Shown: positions 1 to 12,702, numbered from the stretch's first letter. The stretch: 64,000 bases of DNA from Armillaria gallica (GCA_037576215.1 JBANDB010000015.1:1302001-1366000); one strand, 5' to 3'. Notes: generated by a model not told the origin, from the sequence alone. Program-made: numbers and translations.

Positions 1-121
1 GAGTTTCAAATCTGCTGCCTCTACCAAGCCTCTACTCTTCCCACAGCAAATCATTGGTGTGACAGGCTCCTAACTGAGCTTCAACTGAGACTACTTATTC
101 ATGCTATAGCAACAAAGTGAG

Positions 122-428
122 TAGGGATCCACACCATATCCATACATGGATACAACCATCAAATATACAGGTTGACCTGTACCATCACTGTATGGGCTGA
201 AACCGTCAATGGTATGGGTCATAACCATATCTGTCAACTGTATTTTTGGCAATGCCAAGTGATTCCAAAATTCTTTTAGACCAAATTTGTTTTAGATACA
301 CAAATAAGATTAGTATCTATCAGATCACAGTAAATTATAGACAAAATTACCTATATTGAGCAAACCCATACAGGACCTGTATGAACTATCCTATAATTCC
401 ATAAATACAAGTATGATGCAGATCCCTA
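122..428. mobile_element. hAT-type MITE nested in Helitron unit 0
   Basis: The termini are inverted repeats: TAGGGATCC...ACACCATA on the left and TATGATGCAGATCCCTA on the right. The 8-bp direct repeat AAAGTGAG flanks it exactly (114-121 and 429-436), which is the target-duplication length of the hAT superfamily. The homologous position in unit 3 (about 13,014-13,022, AATGTGAG) is an empty site. It has no coding capacity. The same insertion is present in unit 4 (14,737-15,080), so it predates duplication of the two units. Confidence 0.75.
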
Positions 429-733
429 AAAGTGAGTATCAAGCAATGAGCAATGAATGTCAATAGATGTAAGTCTTATAGAAATGACCAGCATTCAAAT
501 GATAACCATAGCAGCCCACCATGTCAGATATCTGAGTCAGAGACATCTCCCTCTCTCCTGCCAGTAATGACAACTATTAACAATGATCACCCAAATTATG
601 AGAGTCCCTACTCATCCATTACATGGCTTACAGAAGTAACAGAACAATATTTTATAGCACTCATAAAAAGCATTTTGCTCCATTGCAGTGGCTCCAAACA
701 AATAACAGAGATTCAATAATATATCTTAGTAAA

Positions 734-847
734 AAGCCGGGTTTGGGGCGGGCCCCAACAAGCCGAAGCCCCGTGTCACAGTCAGGTTGCCAAGACCCGA
801 GGTACGAGGGTCTGGCAATCGTGACAAAGACACAGGGCATAGGCTTG
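734..847 (+). repeat. Helitron 114-nt terminal box, copy 1
   Basis: This is the first of five 114-nt copies (also 6149-6262, 11548-11661, 13364-13477, 15409-15522). It holds a GC-rich palindrome (TTGGGGCGGGCCCCAA) and a hairpin at 787-817 (TTGCCAAGACCC, loop, GGGTCTGGCAA, one bulged A) that ends 30 nt before the CTTG terminus. The fifth copy is followed by unrelated DNA, so the box is the 3' end of each unit. Known Helitrons have a 3' hairpin and a CTRR end; CTTG differs at one position. Confidence 0.75.
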
Positions 848-1366
848 TCATTATATGAAGAGAGGTGGATGATGACATAATAAGCTGACTTTGAATTTTC
901 CGGCCATTGCCAGACCAAGGCTTATTCCGGCTGAGTTTCAATTTCGCCATGCTGCTATGGTGCGGTTCAAGCCTGGCCCCTTTCCTTCTTACCCTCTGCT
1001 CTCTTCCACTCTCCCCTCACAGTATACCATCTCAGGCAAGCATTACAGCCCTTTTACATATAATAAGGACTTTTGGGATCTCTCACAGTACTGTCTATCA
1101 ATATTTGATTGAAGCTCTTCATTTCTGATTTTCTTTCAGGTGTTTTTGCCTCTTCCTTACACAGTGTTGCTACTATTTCCACCTCTCCATACCCTGTGAT
1201 GTGTGTACCACTCTTATTTTTCTAAGATCAATACTCACAGCATTCTGTTAATAGGTCTCCATCTACTCCTACCAGAGAGAATGATCATTTTGATTTTTCG
1301 GCTCCAGTTACATCAGAGCAGAATCATCATGCAGAACAGGAGCAGGATCGTCTTCAGCGTCTTCAG

Positions 1367-4300
1367 ATGACCTCCCCCTCTATTCGTCATGATCGATCAC
1401 TATGTCCAGGTCCTGATCTTAATATTGAACTTCCACGTTTTAATATACCACCTGAGACTCATATCTCATCTCAGTTGGATTGTCCACGTGAACATTCTAT
1501 GCCTGTAGTACCAGCTCTTCCTGTTTTTCCTATCAGAGGTCGACGTCGTAGACAGTTACGTGGTGGTGCTCTTGAAGGACAGCCATCTGCATTTGATAGT
1601 ACTTCTGTTCCACGGCTTCCTGTAGGTCCACAAGGCCATGGACGTGGGGGTGGTCAAGGACATGGGCAAGGGAGAGCTATTGAAATTCATCCTCCATGCA
1701 CTGAGCCACCATAAAATATTGACCAAACAACTTCTGCTGAGCATCGCCAGCAATCACCGTCACCTATAAGAGAGTCACCACCATTACCTTCACCACCTCT
1801 ACAGCCACCATTACCATTACCACATCAGCATCAACCACCACATGCTATTCCTATACAACTTCCTCTGGCAAGACGTCCATATGCTGAAGTGCACTCTCAG
1901 CATAATATTGGAAGTAGAAAGTATGTTTGTGAACATTGTGGGGCATTACATTGGCATGATGAATGACTTAAGAGTAAGTTAAGAGTTACACCGCAATTTG
2001 GAATGTGCTGTCTACAAGGGCAGGTTAAATTACCTCACCTTCTTCCTGCTCCTGCCATTCTTCAAAATCTTCTTTGTGGCAACAATCCATTGTCAAAAGC
2101 CTTTTTACAAGATATCAGACAGTATAATGCAGCATTGGCATTTACATCTTTAGCTGTAAAAGTTGATGATGCAATTACCAGTTCTTCAGGACCATACTGC
2201 TTCCGTGTATCTGGCGAGCTTCATCACCAGATGGGATCCCTGCTGCCTGAGGAAGAAGGGAAATTGTCTTATGCACAGCTGTATATACATGATCCAGCAG
2301 AGGCATTGAGTATGCACAATCGTCGCAATCCTAATTTAAATCCAGAAATCATGTCCCAATTACAGGATTTAATGCAGGATGTAAATCCATATGTTGCTTT
2401 ATATCGACATGCATATCTCATTATGAAAGACAAACCCCAAGAAGAGTATCCGAATATTGAAGTGCGATTGCATGTGGGTGATGGAACTGATGGGCGATGA
2501 TATAATCTTCCAACAGTAGATGAGTTGGTTGCTATTATTCCTGGAGATGGATCTGAGCCTGTTCAAAATGATTGAGATATTGTTTTATGTATGCATGATC
2601 ATTCTCTCAAGCGCATTAGCCAATTTCATCCGAGTTATCAACCTCTTCATTATGTTCTCCTTTTTCCATATGGAGAATTGGGTTGGAATATACATATGCT
2701 CCTGGAAGAGACTGAAACAAGTGAACGTAGAGAACATAAAAAGATTACTCAGCATATGTATTATGCTTATTGCCTACAGGACCGTCCAATATTTGAACCA
2801 AATGCATCATTGTATAGAGGAGGACGGCTGTACCAACAATATATTGTGGATGCATGGGCTTCAATTGAACAAAGTAATCTCAACTGGATTCGAAATAATC
2901 AGAAAACTATTCGTGCAGATGTGTATAAAGGATTGGTTGATGCAACGACCAATGCAGACAGATCGGAAAACTCTGGCCAGCATATTGTCTTACCATCATC
3001 ACACACTGGAAGTCCACGTGCAATGTACCAGCTGTACCAAGACTCTATGGCAATCTGTAGAGCCTTACAGAAGCCAGATATCTTTCTTACAATGACAGCA
3101 AACCCACAGTGGCCAGAAATTGTAGAAGCTCTCAAGTGTACAGATGGACCAGATCAGAAGGTGGAGGATCGACCAGATATTGTGGCCAGGGTCTTCCAGT
3201 TGAAGAAGGAGGCCTTACTGGAGGAAATCAAGAAGGGTGGAATATTTGAAAAAGTCAGAGCTATGGTGCATACTATTGAATTTCAGAAGCGTGGACTCCC
3301 TCATATGCATCTTTTGATTTTTCTGGATCCTGAAGACAAGATTTGCACACCTGCTGATGCTGATTCAGTCTCATGTGCTCAGATTCCTGATCCTGTTACC
3401 CAACCAATTCTTTATGAGATTGTCACCAGATGCATGGTCCATGGTCCATGTGATCATCGCTGCAAGAAGGCTGATGGTCGCTGTTCAAAGAACTTTCCAA
3501 AAGACTTTAATGAGCATACTGAATTCACCACTGATGGATATCCCAATTTGGCACGTCCTAACAATGGTCGTGAGTATGTTAAAATACGTGGTGAAACCCG
3601 TACTGTCTATACCAACCATGATATTGTCCCATACAATCCTTATCTCAGTGCAAAATATAACTGTCACATCAATGTGGAGGTTTGTGTTTCTGTCAAGGCC
3701 ATCAAATATATCCATAAATACATCTACAAGAGCCATGACAGGACTACATTAGAGATTCAGGATCATGATGAGATTAAGGAGTTTCTGGATGCACGCTACA
3801 TCTCTGCTATTGAATCATGCTGGAGAATCTTTTCATTTCGGCTACATCAGGAGGAGCCAAATGTTGTCCGTCTTCAGGTCCATCTCCCTGATGAACAGCT
3901 TATCACATATGATGAGAATGACAGTCCAGAAGAGATGTTAGCAGCTGCAGAGGCAAAGACAACTACTCTGTTACAATGGTTTGATCTCAACAAAAGAGAT
4001 CCCAGTGCACATCAGTATCTGTATCAAGACATTCCTGCCCACTATACCTGGAACAGCAGCAAGAAACACTGGAATCCACATCAAAGATACACAACTATTG
4101 GTGTTACCATTGGCCGAATGTATCAAGCTGCCCCCTCATCTGGCGAGCGGTTCTATCTGTGGCTTCTTTTGACTGCTGTTGCCAGTGCTCAATCCTTCCA
4201 ACACTTACGCACTGTTAACAATGTGGAGTGTGCTACTTTTAAAGAGGCATGCATTGCTATGGGATTGCTGGAAAATGATAATGAATGGAGACAATGCTTA

Positions 4301-6105
4301 CAGGAGGCAGCTATTATGCAGTCAGGAGCACAGTTACGATCACTATTTGTGACCCTTCTTCTCTTCTGCCAGCCAGCAAAGCCAGATGAGCTGTGGGAGG
4401 AGTTCAAGGAGAACATTTGTGATGATTTGGCACATAAGCTTCGCCAATGTGATGTTCCAAATCCAACAGATGCTCAGCTCTATGATTTTGGTCTCCATCT
4501 TATCAATAAGCTTCTTCAATCTCATGGTCATGGTCTCTCTGAGTGGACTGAGATGCCAGCCTCTATCATGGACTGGGCTGCTTATGAGGATAATCCTCTG
4601 GCTGCACAGCTGGCCTATGATATCCCATCTCTGTAGCAATTAGTTGCTAACAATCTTCAAACATTCAATGAAGAGCAAAAGACTGCTTATAATATTGTGT
4701 TTGACTCTGCTATGAATGAACGAGGGAAATTGGTATTTCTGCATAGTGCTGGAGGTGGTGGAAAGACTTTTGTATGCAATACTATTGCTGCTGCTGTTCG
4801 TGCTCAAGGAAAGATTGCATTGACCTGTGCCTCCTCCGGTATATCAGCAATTCTCTTAGTTGGAGGGCGTACCAGCCACAGCACCTTCAAAATTCCAATT
4901 CCCTCACATGATGATACAACATGCAGCATTCGTAGAGGGACTCACTTAGCTGAACTTCTGTGTAGAACTTCTCTCATCATTTGGGATGAGGTTCCTATGC
5001 AGAACTGACATGATATTGAGACTGTTGATCGTACTCTTCATGATGTTTGCAATAAGGATGTTCCTTTTGGTGGAAAAACTGTACTTTTTGGTGGTATGTG
5101 TGTTTATTCTGAGTTACTATAGATTGTCATTTCTGATTATTTATTTTAGGAGACTTTCGTCAGACATTGCCAGTTGTTTCACGAGGATTACGAGAGCAGA
5201 TTGTTGCAGCTTCATTTCGCTGTTCACCTTTATAGCCTCACATTGAAGTCATTCATTTGAAGAAAAACATGCGCCTGGATCAGACTCCTGAAAATGTAGA
5301 GTTTGCCCATTGGCTACTTACTGTTGGTGCAGGTGAAGGACTTACCGATGATTGTACTATCACTCTTCCTGCTTCTATGCATCTGGCCAACAATTCACTC
5401 TCTGAACTCATTGAATATATCTATCCAAATATTCAAGCTGGCCACTTTCAAGACCGCTTCTTTTTAGAACGAACAATTCTCTCTGGACGCAATGATGATG
5501 TTGATGAAATCAATCAACAGGTTCTGGATATGTTTCCAGGACAAGAGACAGTTTATTGGAGTACAGACAAGACAATAGAGGAAGAGTTGGATGATGCTAC
5601 TACTCTTTATCCAGTGGAGTTTCTTCAAACTTTCAATGCCTCTGGATTGCCACGTGCAAAGCTGGCTCTCAAAGTTGGATGTCCTCTTATGCTTCTTCAC
5701 AATCTGGATCCAGCAAATGGCTTATGCAATGGGACACGGATGATTCTCACACGTTTCCGTCCTCATGTATTAGAATGTCGTCTTCTCAGTGGTAATAATG
5801 CAGGCAAGACTGTTTTCATCCCACGCATCACAATCAATGCAGATACAGCTGAACTTCCTATTGCATTTTCACGTCGCCAATTTCCAGTCAGGTTGGCTTT
5901 TGCAATGACAATCAACAAGTCTCAAGGACAGTCAGTTACTTATGTTGGATTAGATTTACGTACTCCTGTTTTTTCTCATGGACAACTGTATGTAGCACTC
6001 AGCCGTTGCACTTCTGGACAACGGATTTGAGTTCTCTTTCCAGATACAGAAAAAGGTACAAATACTTTGAATATTGTATACCCTGAGGCTCTATTACGTT
6101 TATAA
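1367..6105 (+). pseudogene. Helitron Rep-helicase, decayed copy 1
   Basis: The protein family nicks DNA with a Rep (HUH) domain and unwinds it with a Pif1-like helicase for rolling-circle transposition. Visible in order: a low-complexity Pro/Arg/Gly N-terminus, a Cys-rich YVCEHCGALHW motif (about 1926-1958), the HUH motif PHMHLLIF (about 3300), a CDHRCKKADGRC zinc-type cluster, a two-tyrosine motif KYIHKYIYK (about 3708-3730), Walker A GGGGKT (about 4757), Walker B IIWDE and [11 protein letters not shown] 56-nt intron at 5094-5149 rejoins the last motif. Stops at 1712, 1964, 2498, 2573, 4634, 5006, 5233 and 6028 break the frame; most replace CGA, CAA, CAG or TGG codons of unit 2. The frame is open upstream of the ATG at 1367, so a short 5' exon is possible. 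Confidence 0.9.
5094..5149 (+). other. Spliceosomal intron in Helitron copy 1
   Basis: GTATGT...TTTTAG, 56 nt, phase 1. Removing it restores the helicase motif FGGDFRQ. Unit 2 has the same intron at 10,493-10,548. Confidence 0.85.
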
Positions 6106-6148
6106 TAGATATTTGTTTCTGAACTAATAACTGACACTCCCAAGTAAT

Positions 6149-6262
6149 AAGCCGGGTTTGGGGCGGGCCCCAACAAGCCGAAGCCCTGTGTCGCAGTCAG
6201 GTTGCCAAGACCCGAGGTATGAGGGTCTGGCAATCGTGATGAAGATATGGGGCATAGGCTTG
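6149..6262 (+). repeat. Helitron 114-nt terminal box, copy 2
   Basis: This is the junction between coding units 1 and 2. It has the same palindrome and hairpin as copy 1 and reads CTTG|TCTATATA across the boundary. Confidence 0.75.
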
Positions 6263-6781
6263 TCTATATAATAAGACAGGTCAATGATGACATAATAAGC
6301 TGACTTTGAATTTTCCAGCCATTGCCAGACCACGGCTTACTCCGGCTGAGTTTCAACTTCGCCATGCTGCTATGGTGCAGTTCAAGCCTGTCCCCTTTCC
6401 TTCTTACCCTCTGCTCTGTTCCATCCTCCCCTCACAGTGTACCATCTCAGGCAAGCATTACAGCCCTTTTACATATAATAAGGACTTTTGGGATCTCTCA
6501 CAGTACTGTCTATCAATATTTGATTGAAGCTCTTCATTTCTGATTTTCTTTCAGGTGTTTTTGCCTCTTCCTTACAAAGTGTTGCTACTATTTCCACCTC
6601 TCCATACCCTGTGATGTGTGTACCACTCTTATTTTTCTAAGATCAATACTCACAGCATGCTGTTAATAGGTCTTCATCTACTCCTACCAGAGAGAATGAT
6701 CATTTTGATTTTTCGGCTCCAGTTACACCAGAGCAGAATCGTCATGCAGAGCGGGAGCAGGATCGTCTTCAGCGTCTTCAG

Positions 6782-9700
6782 ATGACCTCCCCCTCTAACC
6801 GTCGTGGTCGATCACCACATCCAGGTCCTGATCCTAATATTGAACTTCCACGCTTTAATATACCACCTGAGACTCATATCTCCTCTCAGTTGGATCGTCC
6901 ATGTGAACATCACATGCCTGTAGTACCAGCTCTTCCTGTTTTTCCTACCAGAGGTCGACAATGTAGACAATTACATGGTGGTGCTCCTGAAGGACAGCCA
7001 TCTGCATTTGATAGTACTTCTGTTCCACGGCTTTCTGTAGGTCCACAAGGCCGTGGACATGGGGGTGGTCAAGGACGTGGGTGAGGGAGAGCTATTGAAA
7101 TTCATCCTCCACACACTGAGCCACCACAAAATATTGACCAAGTAACTTCTGCTGAGCATCGCCAGCAATCATCATCACCTATAAGAGAGTCACCACCTCT
7201 GCAGCCACCTTTACCCCTACCACATCAGTATCAACCACTACATGCTATTCCTGTACAACTTCCTCTGGCAAGACGTCCATATGCTGAGGTGTATGCTCAG
7301 TATGATATTGGAAGTAGAAATTGCATTTGTGAATATTGTGGAGCATTACATTGGAATGATGAACGACTTAAGCATAAGTCAAGAGTTACACCACAATTTG
7401 GGATATGCTGTCTACAAGGGCAGGTCAAATTACCTCCTCTTCTTCCTACTCCTGCCATTCTTCAAAATCTTCTTTGTGGCAACAATCCATTGTCAAAAGC
7501 CTTCTTACAAGATATTAGGCAGTATAATGCAGCATTGGCATTTACATCTGTAGCTGTAAAAGTTGATGAGGCAATTACCAACTCTTCAGGACTATACTGC
7601 TTCTGTGTATCTGGCGAGCTTCATCACCGGATGGGATCCCTGCTGCCTGAGGAAGAAGGAAAATTATCTTATGCACAGCTGTACATACATGATCCAGTGG
7701 AGGCATTGAGTATGTGCAATCGTCGCAATCCTAATCTAAATCCAGAAATTATGTCCCAATTACAGGATTTAATGCAGGATGTAAATCCATATGTTGCTTT
7801 ATATCGACATGCATATCTCATTATGAAAGACAAACCCCAAGAAGAGTATCCGAATATTGAAGTGCGATTGCATGTGGGTGATGGAACTGATGGGCGATGA
7901 TATAATCTTCCAACAGTAGATGAGTTGGCTGCTATTATTCCTGGAGATGGATCTGAGCCTGTTCAAAATGATCGAGACATTGTTTTATGTATGCATGATC
8001 ATTCTCTCAAACACATTAGTCAACTTCATCCAAGTTATCAATCTCTTCATTATGTTCTCCTTTTTCCATATGGAGAATTGGGTTGGAATATACATATGCT
8101 CCTGGAAGAGACTGAAACAAGTGAACGTAGAGAACATAAAAGGCTTACTCAACATATGTATTATGCCTACCGTCTACATGATCGTCCAATATTTGAACCA
8201 AATGCATTATTATTATATAGAGGAGGACAGCTCTACCAGCAGTATATTGTGGATGCATGGGCATCAATTGAACAAAATAATCTCACCTGGGTTCGGAATA
8301 ATCAGAAAACTATTTGTGCAGATCTGTATAAAGGATTGGTTGATGCAACGACCAATGCAGACAGATTGGAAAACTCTGGCCAGTGTATTGTCTTACCATC
8401 ATCACATACTGGAAGTCCACATGCAATGTACCAGCTGTACCAAGACTCTATGGCAATCTGTAGAGCCTTACAGAAGCCAGATATCTTTCTTACAATGACA
8501 GCAAACCCACAGTGGCCAGAAATTGTAGAAGCTCTCAAGTGTACAGATGGACCAGATCAGAAGGTGGAGGATCGACCAGATATTGTGGCCAGGGTCTTCC
8601 AGTTGAAGAAGGAGGCCTTACTGGAGGAAATCAAGAAGGGTGGAATATTTGAAAAAGTCAGAGCTATGGTGCATACTATTGAATTTCAGAAGCGTGGACT
8701 CCCTCATATGCATCTTTTGATTTTTCTGGATCCTGAAGACAAGATTTGCACACCTGCTGATGCTGATTCAGTCTCATGTGCTCAGATTCCTGATCCTATT
8801 ACTCAACCAATTCTTTATGAGATTGTCACCAGATGCATGGTCCATGTGATCATCGCTGCAAAAAGGCTGATGGTCGCTGTTCAAAGAACTTTCCAAAAGA
8901 ATTCAATGAGCACACTGAATTCACCACTGATGGATATCCCAATTTGGCACGTCCTAATAATAGTCGTGAGTATGTTAAAATACGTGGTGAAACCCGTACT
9001 GTCTATACCAACTGTGATATTGTCCCATACAATCCTTATCTCAGTGCAAAATATAACTGTCACATCAATGTGGAGGTTTGTGTTTCTGTCAAGGCCATTA
9101 AATATATCCATAAATACATCTACAAGGGCCATGACAGGACTACATTAGAGGTTCAGGATCATGATGAGATTAAGGAGTTTCTAGATGCACGCTACATCTC
9201 TGCTATTGAATCATGCTGGAGAATCTTTTCATTTCGGCTACATCAGGAGGGGCCAAATGTTGTCTGTCTTCAGGTCCATCTCCCTGATGAACAGCTTATC
9301 ACATATGATGAGAATGACAGTCCAGAAGAGGTGTTAGCAGCTGCAGAGGCAAAGACAACTACTCTGTTACAATGGTTTGATCTCAACAAAAGAGATCCCA
9401 GTGCACATCAGTATCTGTATCAAGACATTCCTGCCCACTATACCTGGAACAGCAGCAAGAAACACTGGAATCCACATCAAAGATACACAACTATTGGTGT
9501 TACCATTGGCCGAATGTATCAAGCTGCCCCCTCATCTGGCGAGCGGTTCTATCTGTGGCTTCTTTTGACTGCTGTTGCCAGTGCTCAATCCTTCCAACAC
9601 TTACGCACTGTTAACAATGTGGAGTGTGCTACTTTTAAAGAGGCATGCATTGCTATGGGATTGCTGGAAAATGATAATGAATGGAGACAATGCTTACAGG

Positions 9701-11504
9701 AGGCAGCTATTATGCAGTCAGGAGCACAGTTACGATCACTATTTGTGACCCTTCTTCTCTTCTGCCAGCCAGCAAAGCCAGATGAGCTGTGGGAGGAGTT
9801 CAAGGAGAACATTTGTGATGATTTGGCACATAAGCTTCGCCAATGTGATGTTCCAAATCCAACAGATGCTCAGCTCTATGATTTTGGTCTCCATCTTATC
9901 AATAAGCTTCTTCAATCTCATGGTCATGGTCTCTCTGAGTGGACTGAGATGCCAGCCTCTACCATGGACTGGGCTGCTTATGAAGATAACCCTCTTCTGG
10001 CTGCACAGCTGGCCTATGATATCCCATTTCTGCAGCAATTAGTTGCAAATAATCTTCAAACATTCAATGAAGAGCAAAAGACTGCCTATAATACTGTGTT
10101 TGACTCTGCTATGAATGAACGAGGGAAATTGGTATTTTTGCATAGTGCTGGAGGTGGTGGAAAGACTTTTGTATGCAATACTATTGCTGCTGCTGTTTGT
10201 GCTCAAGGAAAGATTGCATTGACCTGTGCCTCCTCCGGTATATCAGCAATTCTCTTAGTTGGAGGGCGTACCAGCCACAGCACCTTCAAAATTCCAATTC
10301 CCTCACGTGATGATACAACATGCAATATTCGTAGAGGGACTCACTTAGCTGAACTTCTGTGTAGAACTTCTCTCATCATTTGGGATGAGGTTCCTATGCA
10401 GAACCGACATGATATTGAGACTGTTGATCGTACTCTTCGTGATGTCTGCAATAAGGATGTTCCTTTTGGTGGAAAAACTGTACTTTTTGGTGGTATGTGT
10501 GTTTATTCTGAGTTACTATAGATTGTCATTTCTGATTATTTATTTTAGGAGACTTTCGTCAGACATTGCCAGTTGTATCACGAGGATCAACGGAGCAGAT
10601 TGTTGCAGCTTCATTTTGCTGTTCACCTTTATGGCCTCACATTGAAGTTATTCATTTAAAGAAAAACATGTGTCTGGATCAAACTCCTGAAAATGTAGAG
10701 TTTGCCCATTGGCTACTTACTGTTGGTGCAGGTGAAGGACTTACTGATGATCGTACTATCACTCTTCCTGCTTCTATGCATCTGGCCAACAATTCACTCT
10801 CTGAACTCATTGAATATATCTATCCAAATATTCAAGCTGGCCACTTTCAAGACCGCTTCTTTTTAGAACGAACAATTCTCTCTGGACGCAATGATGATGT
10901 TGATGAAATCAATCAACAGGTTCTGGATATGTTTCCAGGACAAGAGACAGTTTATTGGAGTACAGACAAGACAATAGAGGAAGAGTTGGATGATGCTGCT
11001 ACTCTTTATCCAGTGGAGTTTCTTCAAACTTTCAATGCTTCTGGATTGCCATGTGCAAAGCTGGCTCTCAAAGTTGGATGTCCTCTTATGCTTCTCTGCA
11101 GTCTGGATCCAGCAAATGGCCTATGCAATGGGACACGGATGATTCTCACACGTTTCTGTCCCCATGTATTGGAATGTCGTCTTCTCAGTGGTAACAATGC
11201 AGGCAAGGCTGTTTTCATCCCACGCATTACAATCAATGCAGATACAGCTGAACTTCCTATTGCATTTTCACATCACCAATTTCCAGTCAGGTTGGCTTTT
11301 GCAATGACAATCAACAAGTCTCAAGGACAGTCAGTTACTTATGTTGGATTAGATTTATGTACTCCTGTTTTTTCTCATGGACAACTGTATGTAGCACTTA
11401 GCCATTGCACTTCTGGACAATGGATTCGAGTTCTCTTTCCAGATACAGAAAAAGGTACAAGTACTTTGAATATTGTATACCCTGAGGCTCTATTACGTTT
11501 ATAA
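6782..11504 (+). pseudogene. Helitron Rep-helicase, decayed copy 2
   Basis: It has the same domain order as copy 1: Cys-rich N-terminal motif, HUH motif PHMHLLIF, Cys cluster, KYIHKYIYK two-tyrosine motif, Walker A GGGGKT (about 10,157), Walker B IIWDE, intron 10,493-10,548, [10 protein letters not shown], and a C-terminal region ending near INKSQGQSVTY and VALSHC. Damage seen: TGA at 7082 and 7898, and loss of one unit of a GGTCCAT tandem repeat near 8,846. That 7-bp loss shifts the frame between the HUH motif and the Cys cluster. A single open frame then runs from 8833 into the intron at 10,493, covering the catalytic tyrosines and the first helicase motifs. The element cannot encode a complete protein. 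Confidence 0.9.
10493..10548 (+). other. Spliceosomal intron in Helitron copy 2
   Basis: GTATGT...TTTTAG, 56 nt, same position and phase as in copy 1. Removing it joins LFGG to DFRQTLP. Confidence 0.85.
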
Positions 11505-11547
11505 TAGATATTTGTTTCTGAACTAATAACTGACACTCCCAAGTAAT

Positions 11548-11661
11548 AAGCCGGGTTTGGGGTGGGTCCCAACAAGCCAAAGTCCTGTGTCATAGTCAGG
11601 TTGCCAGGACCTGAGGTATGAGGGTTCGGCAATCATGACGAAGACACGGGGCATAGGCTTG
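11548..11661 (+). repeat. Helitron 114-nt terminal box, copy 3
   Basis: This is the junction between unit 2 and non-autonomous unit 3. It is slightly more diverged than the others, with several G-to-A and C-to-T differences. The hairpin arms GCCAGGACC and GGTTCGGC no longer pair perfectly. Confidence 0.7.
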
Positions 11662-12368
11662 TCTATATATGAAGAGAGGTGGATAATGACATAATAAGCT
11701 GACTTTGAATTTTTCAGCCATTGCCAGACCACAGCTTATTCCGGCTGAGTTTCAATTATGTTGCACTGCGATCGCTGCTGCCTCTCTATGACGACGAGCT
11801 TCAATTTTGCTGTGGTGCTGCCTCTGCAATCCCCCCATGGCACATCATTGGCATGGATGGCACTCAGTACTCACTGAACATAGACTGTTCACCAACTATG
11901 CATGCTGTAGGCTACAAAGTGAGTATCAAGCATGTTCAACAGGCATTGTGCAACATCAAACATCAAATGACAAATTAGCAGGTAGGATTAGAAGGCAGGA
12001 GACCATTCAAGGACAGGTAAAACATATACATGTACTGACTATGCTATGATTTGCTTATTATGAGGTTTTGACAAGGCTCGAGCCTTTCCCCAGCAGTTAG
12101 GAATGGGAAAGAGACCATTTATGCAAGAATATGTGCTATGCTCAGCCTGTCTCTGTCCACATAGAGCAATAAGCTGATGATATTACCTGTAAGAATATGT
12201 GCTATGGTATGCTATGCTATGAGATGTAAGTAAGGCATAAATACAAAAAATACAGAACAGCTCAACTCAGCCTTTTTCTGTCCATGTGGAGCAACAAGCT
12301 GAGGTAATGAGTACAAAATACAAGGTATACATACTACTTTAAAGTGTGAGAAAGTAAGGGAACATAAG

Positions 12369-12702
12369 TAGGGATGTGCACTATACCTGTAATATGGTAG
12401 TTACATATGGTATATACAGATATGGGTCTGTACTGTGGCCAACTTTAATGACCTAAAATATGGCCATGTTTATATGGTTTGAATATGGTCATTGAGGGAG
12501 AGGCAGATGACTATCTTATGCTATAAAGGTTAGTACCTATGACCTAAAAGAAGCACATAATACTCACCCTTTGGCACCAGATATCCATATATAGATGACC
12601 ATATGGACATGATATGGATATGACATCAACCATACCATACCATGGCTAATAACTTTTTGTATTGCTACAGTTGTATCTGTAATGGTATAATGCACATCCC
12701 TA
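12369..12702. mobile_element. hAT-type MITE nested in Helitron unit 3
   Basis: The inverted ends are TAGGGATGTGCACTATACC and GGTATAATGCACATCCCTA. The flanking 8-bp repeats are AACATAAG (12,361-12,368) and AACATAAT (12,703-12,710). The interior is rich in ATATGG/CCATAT segments and has no open frame of interest. The same insertion occurs in unit 4. Confidence 0.75.

Larger units (their letters stand above)
1..847 (+). mobile_element. 3' part of a non-autonomous Helitron unit (array unit 0)
   Basis: This is the right-hand end of a short Helitron unit whose left end lies outside the window. It is closely similar to 14,617-15,522 of unit 4, and its 436-734 stretch resembles the corresponding part of unit 3. 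It ends with the 114-nt terminal box (734-847) and is followed directly by TC, the 5' end of the next unit. A hAT-type MITE is nested at 122-428. No protein-coding signal is visible; the short open frames here have no family resemblance. Confidence 0.75.
848..6262 (+). mobile_element. Coding Helitron, array unit 1 (5,415 bp)
   Basis: It starts with TC, directly after the CTTG of the preceding box, and ends with CTTG at 6262, directly before the TC of unit 2. It contains a decayed Rep-helicase gene on the + strand. The first 400 nt are T/C-rich and hold no convincing coding frame; they are closely similar to the same part of unit 2. Units 1 and 2 are near-identical along their length and differ mostly by transitions. 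Confidence 0.85.
6263..11661 (+). mobile_element. Coding Helitron, array unit 2 (5,399 bp)
   Basis: It begins TCTATATA, a typical Helitron 5' start, directly after the CTTG of unit 1. It ends CTTG at 11,661, followed by the TC of unit 3. It is colinear with unit 1 and, except for a 7-bp deletion, keeps longer open frames, so it is the less damaged of the two coding copies. Confidence 0.85.

Noticed and set aside
734..847. GC-rich palindrome read as a transcription terminator or CRISPR-like repeat
   Set aside because: Copies are kilobases apart at Helitron junctions, in a eukaryotic genome, and one copy ends the array. A transposon terminus explains it.
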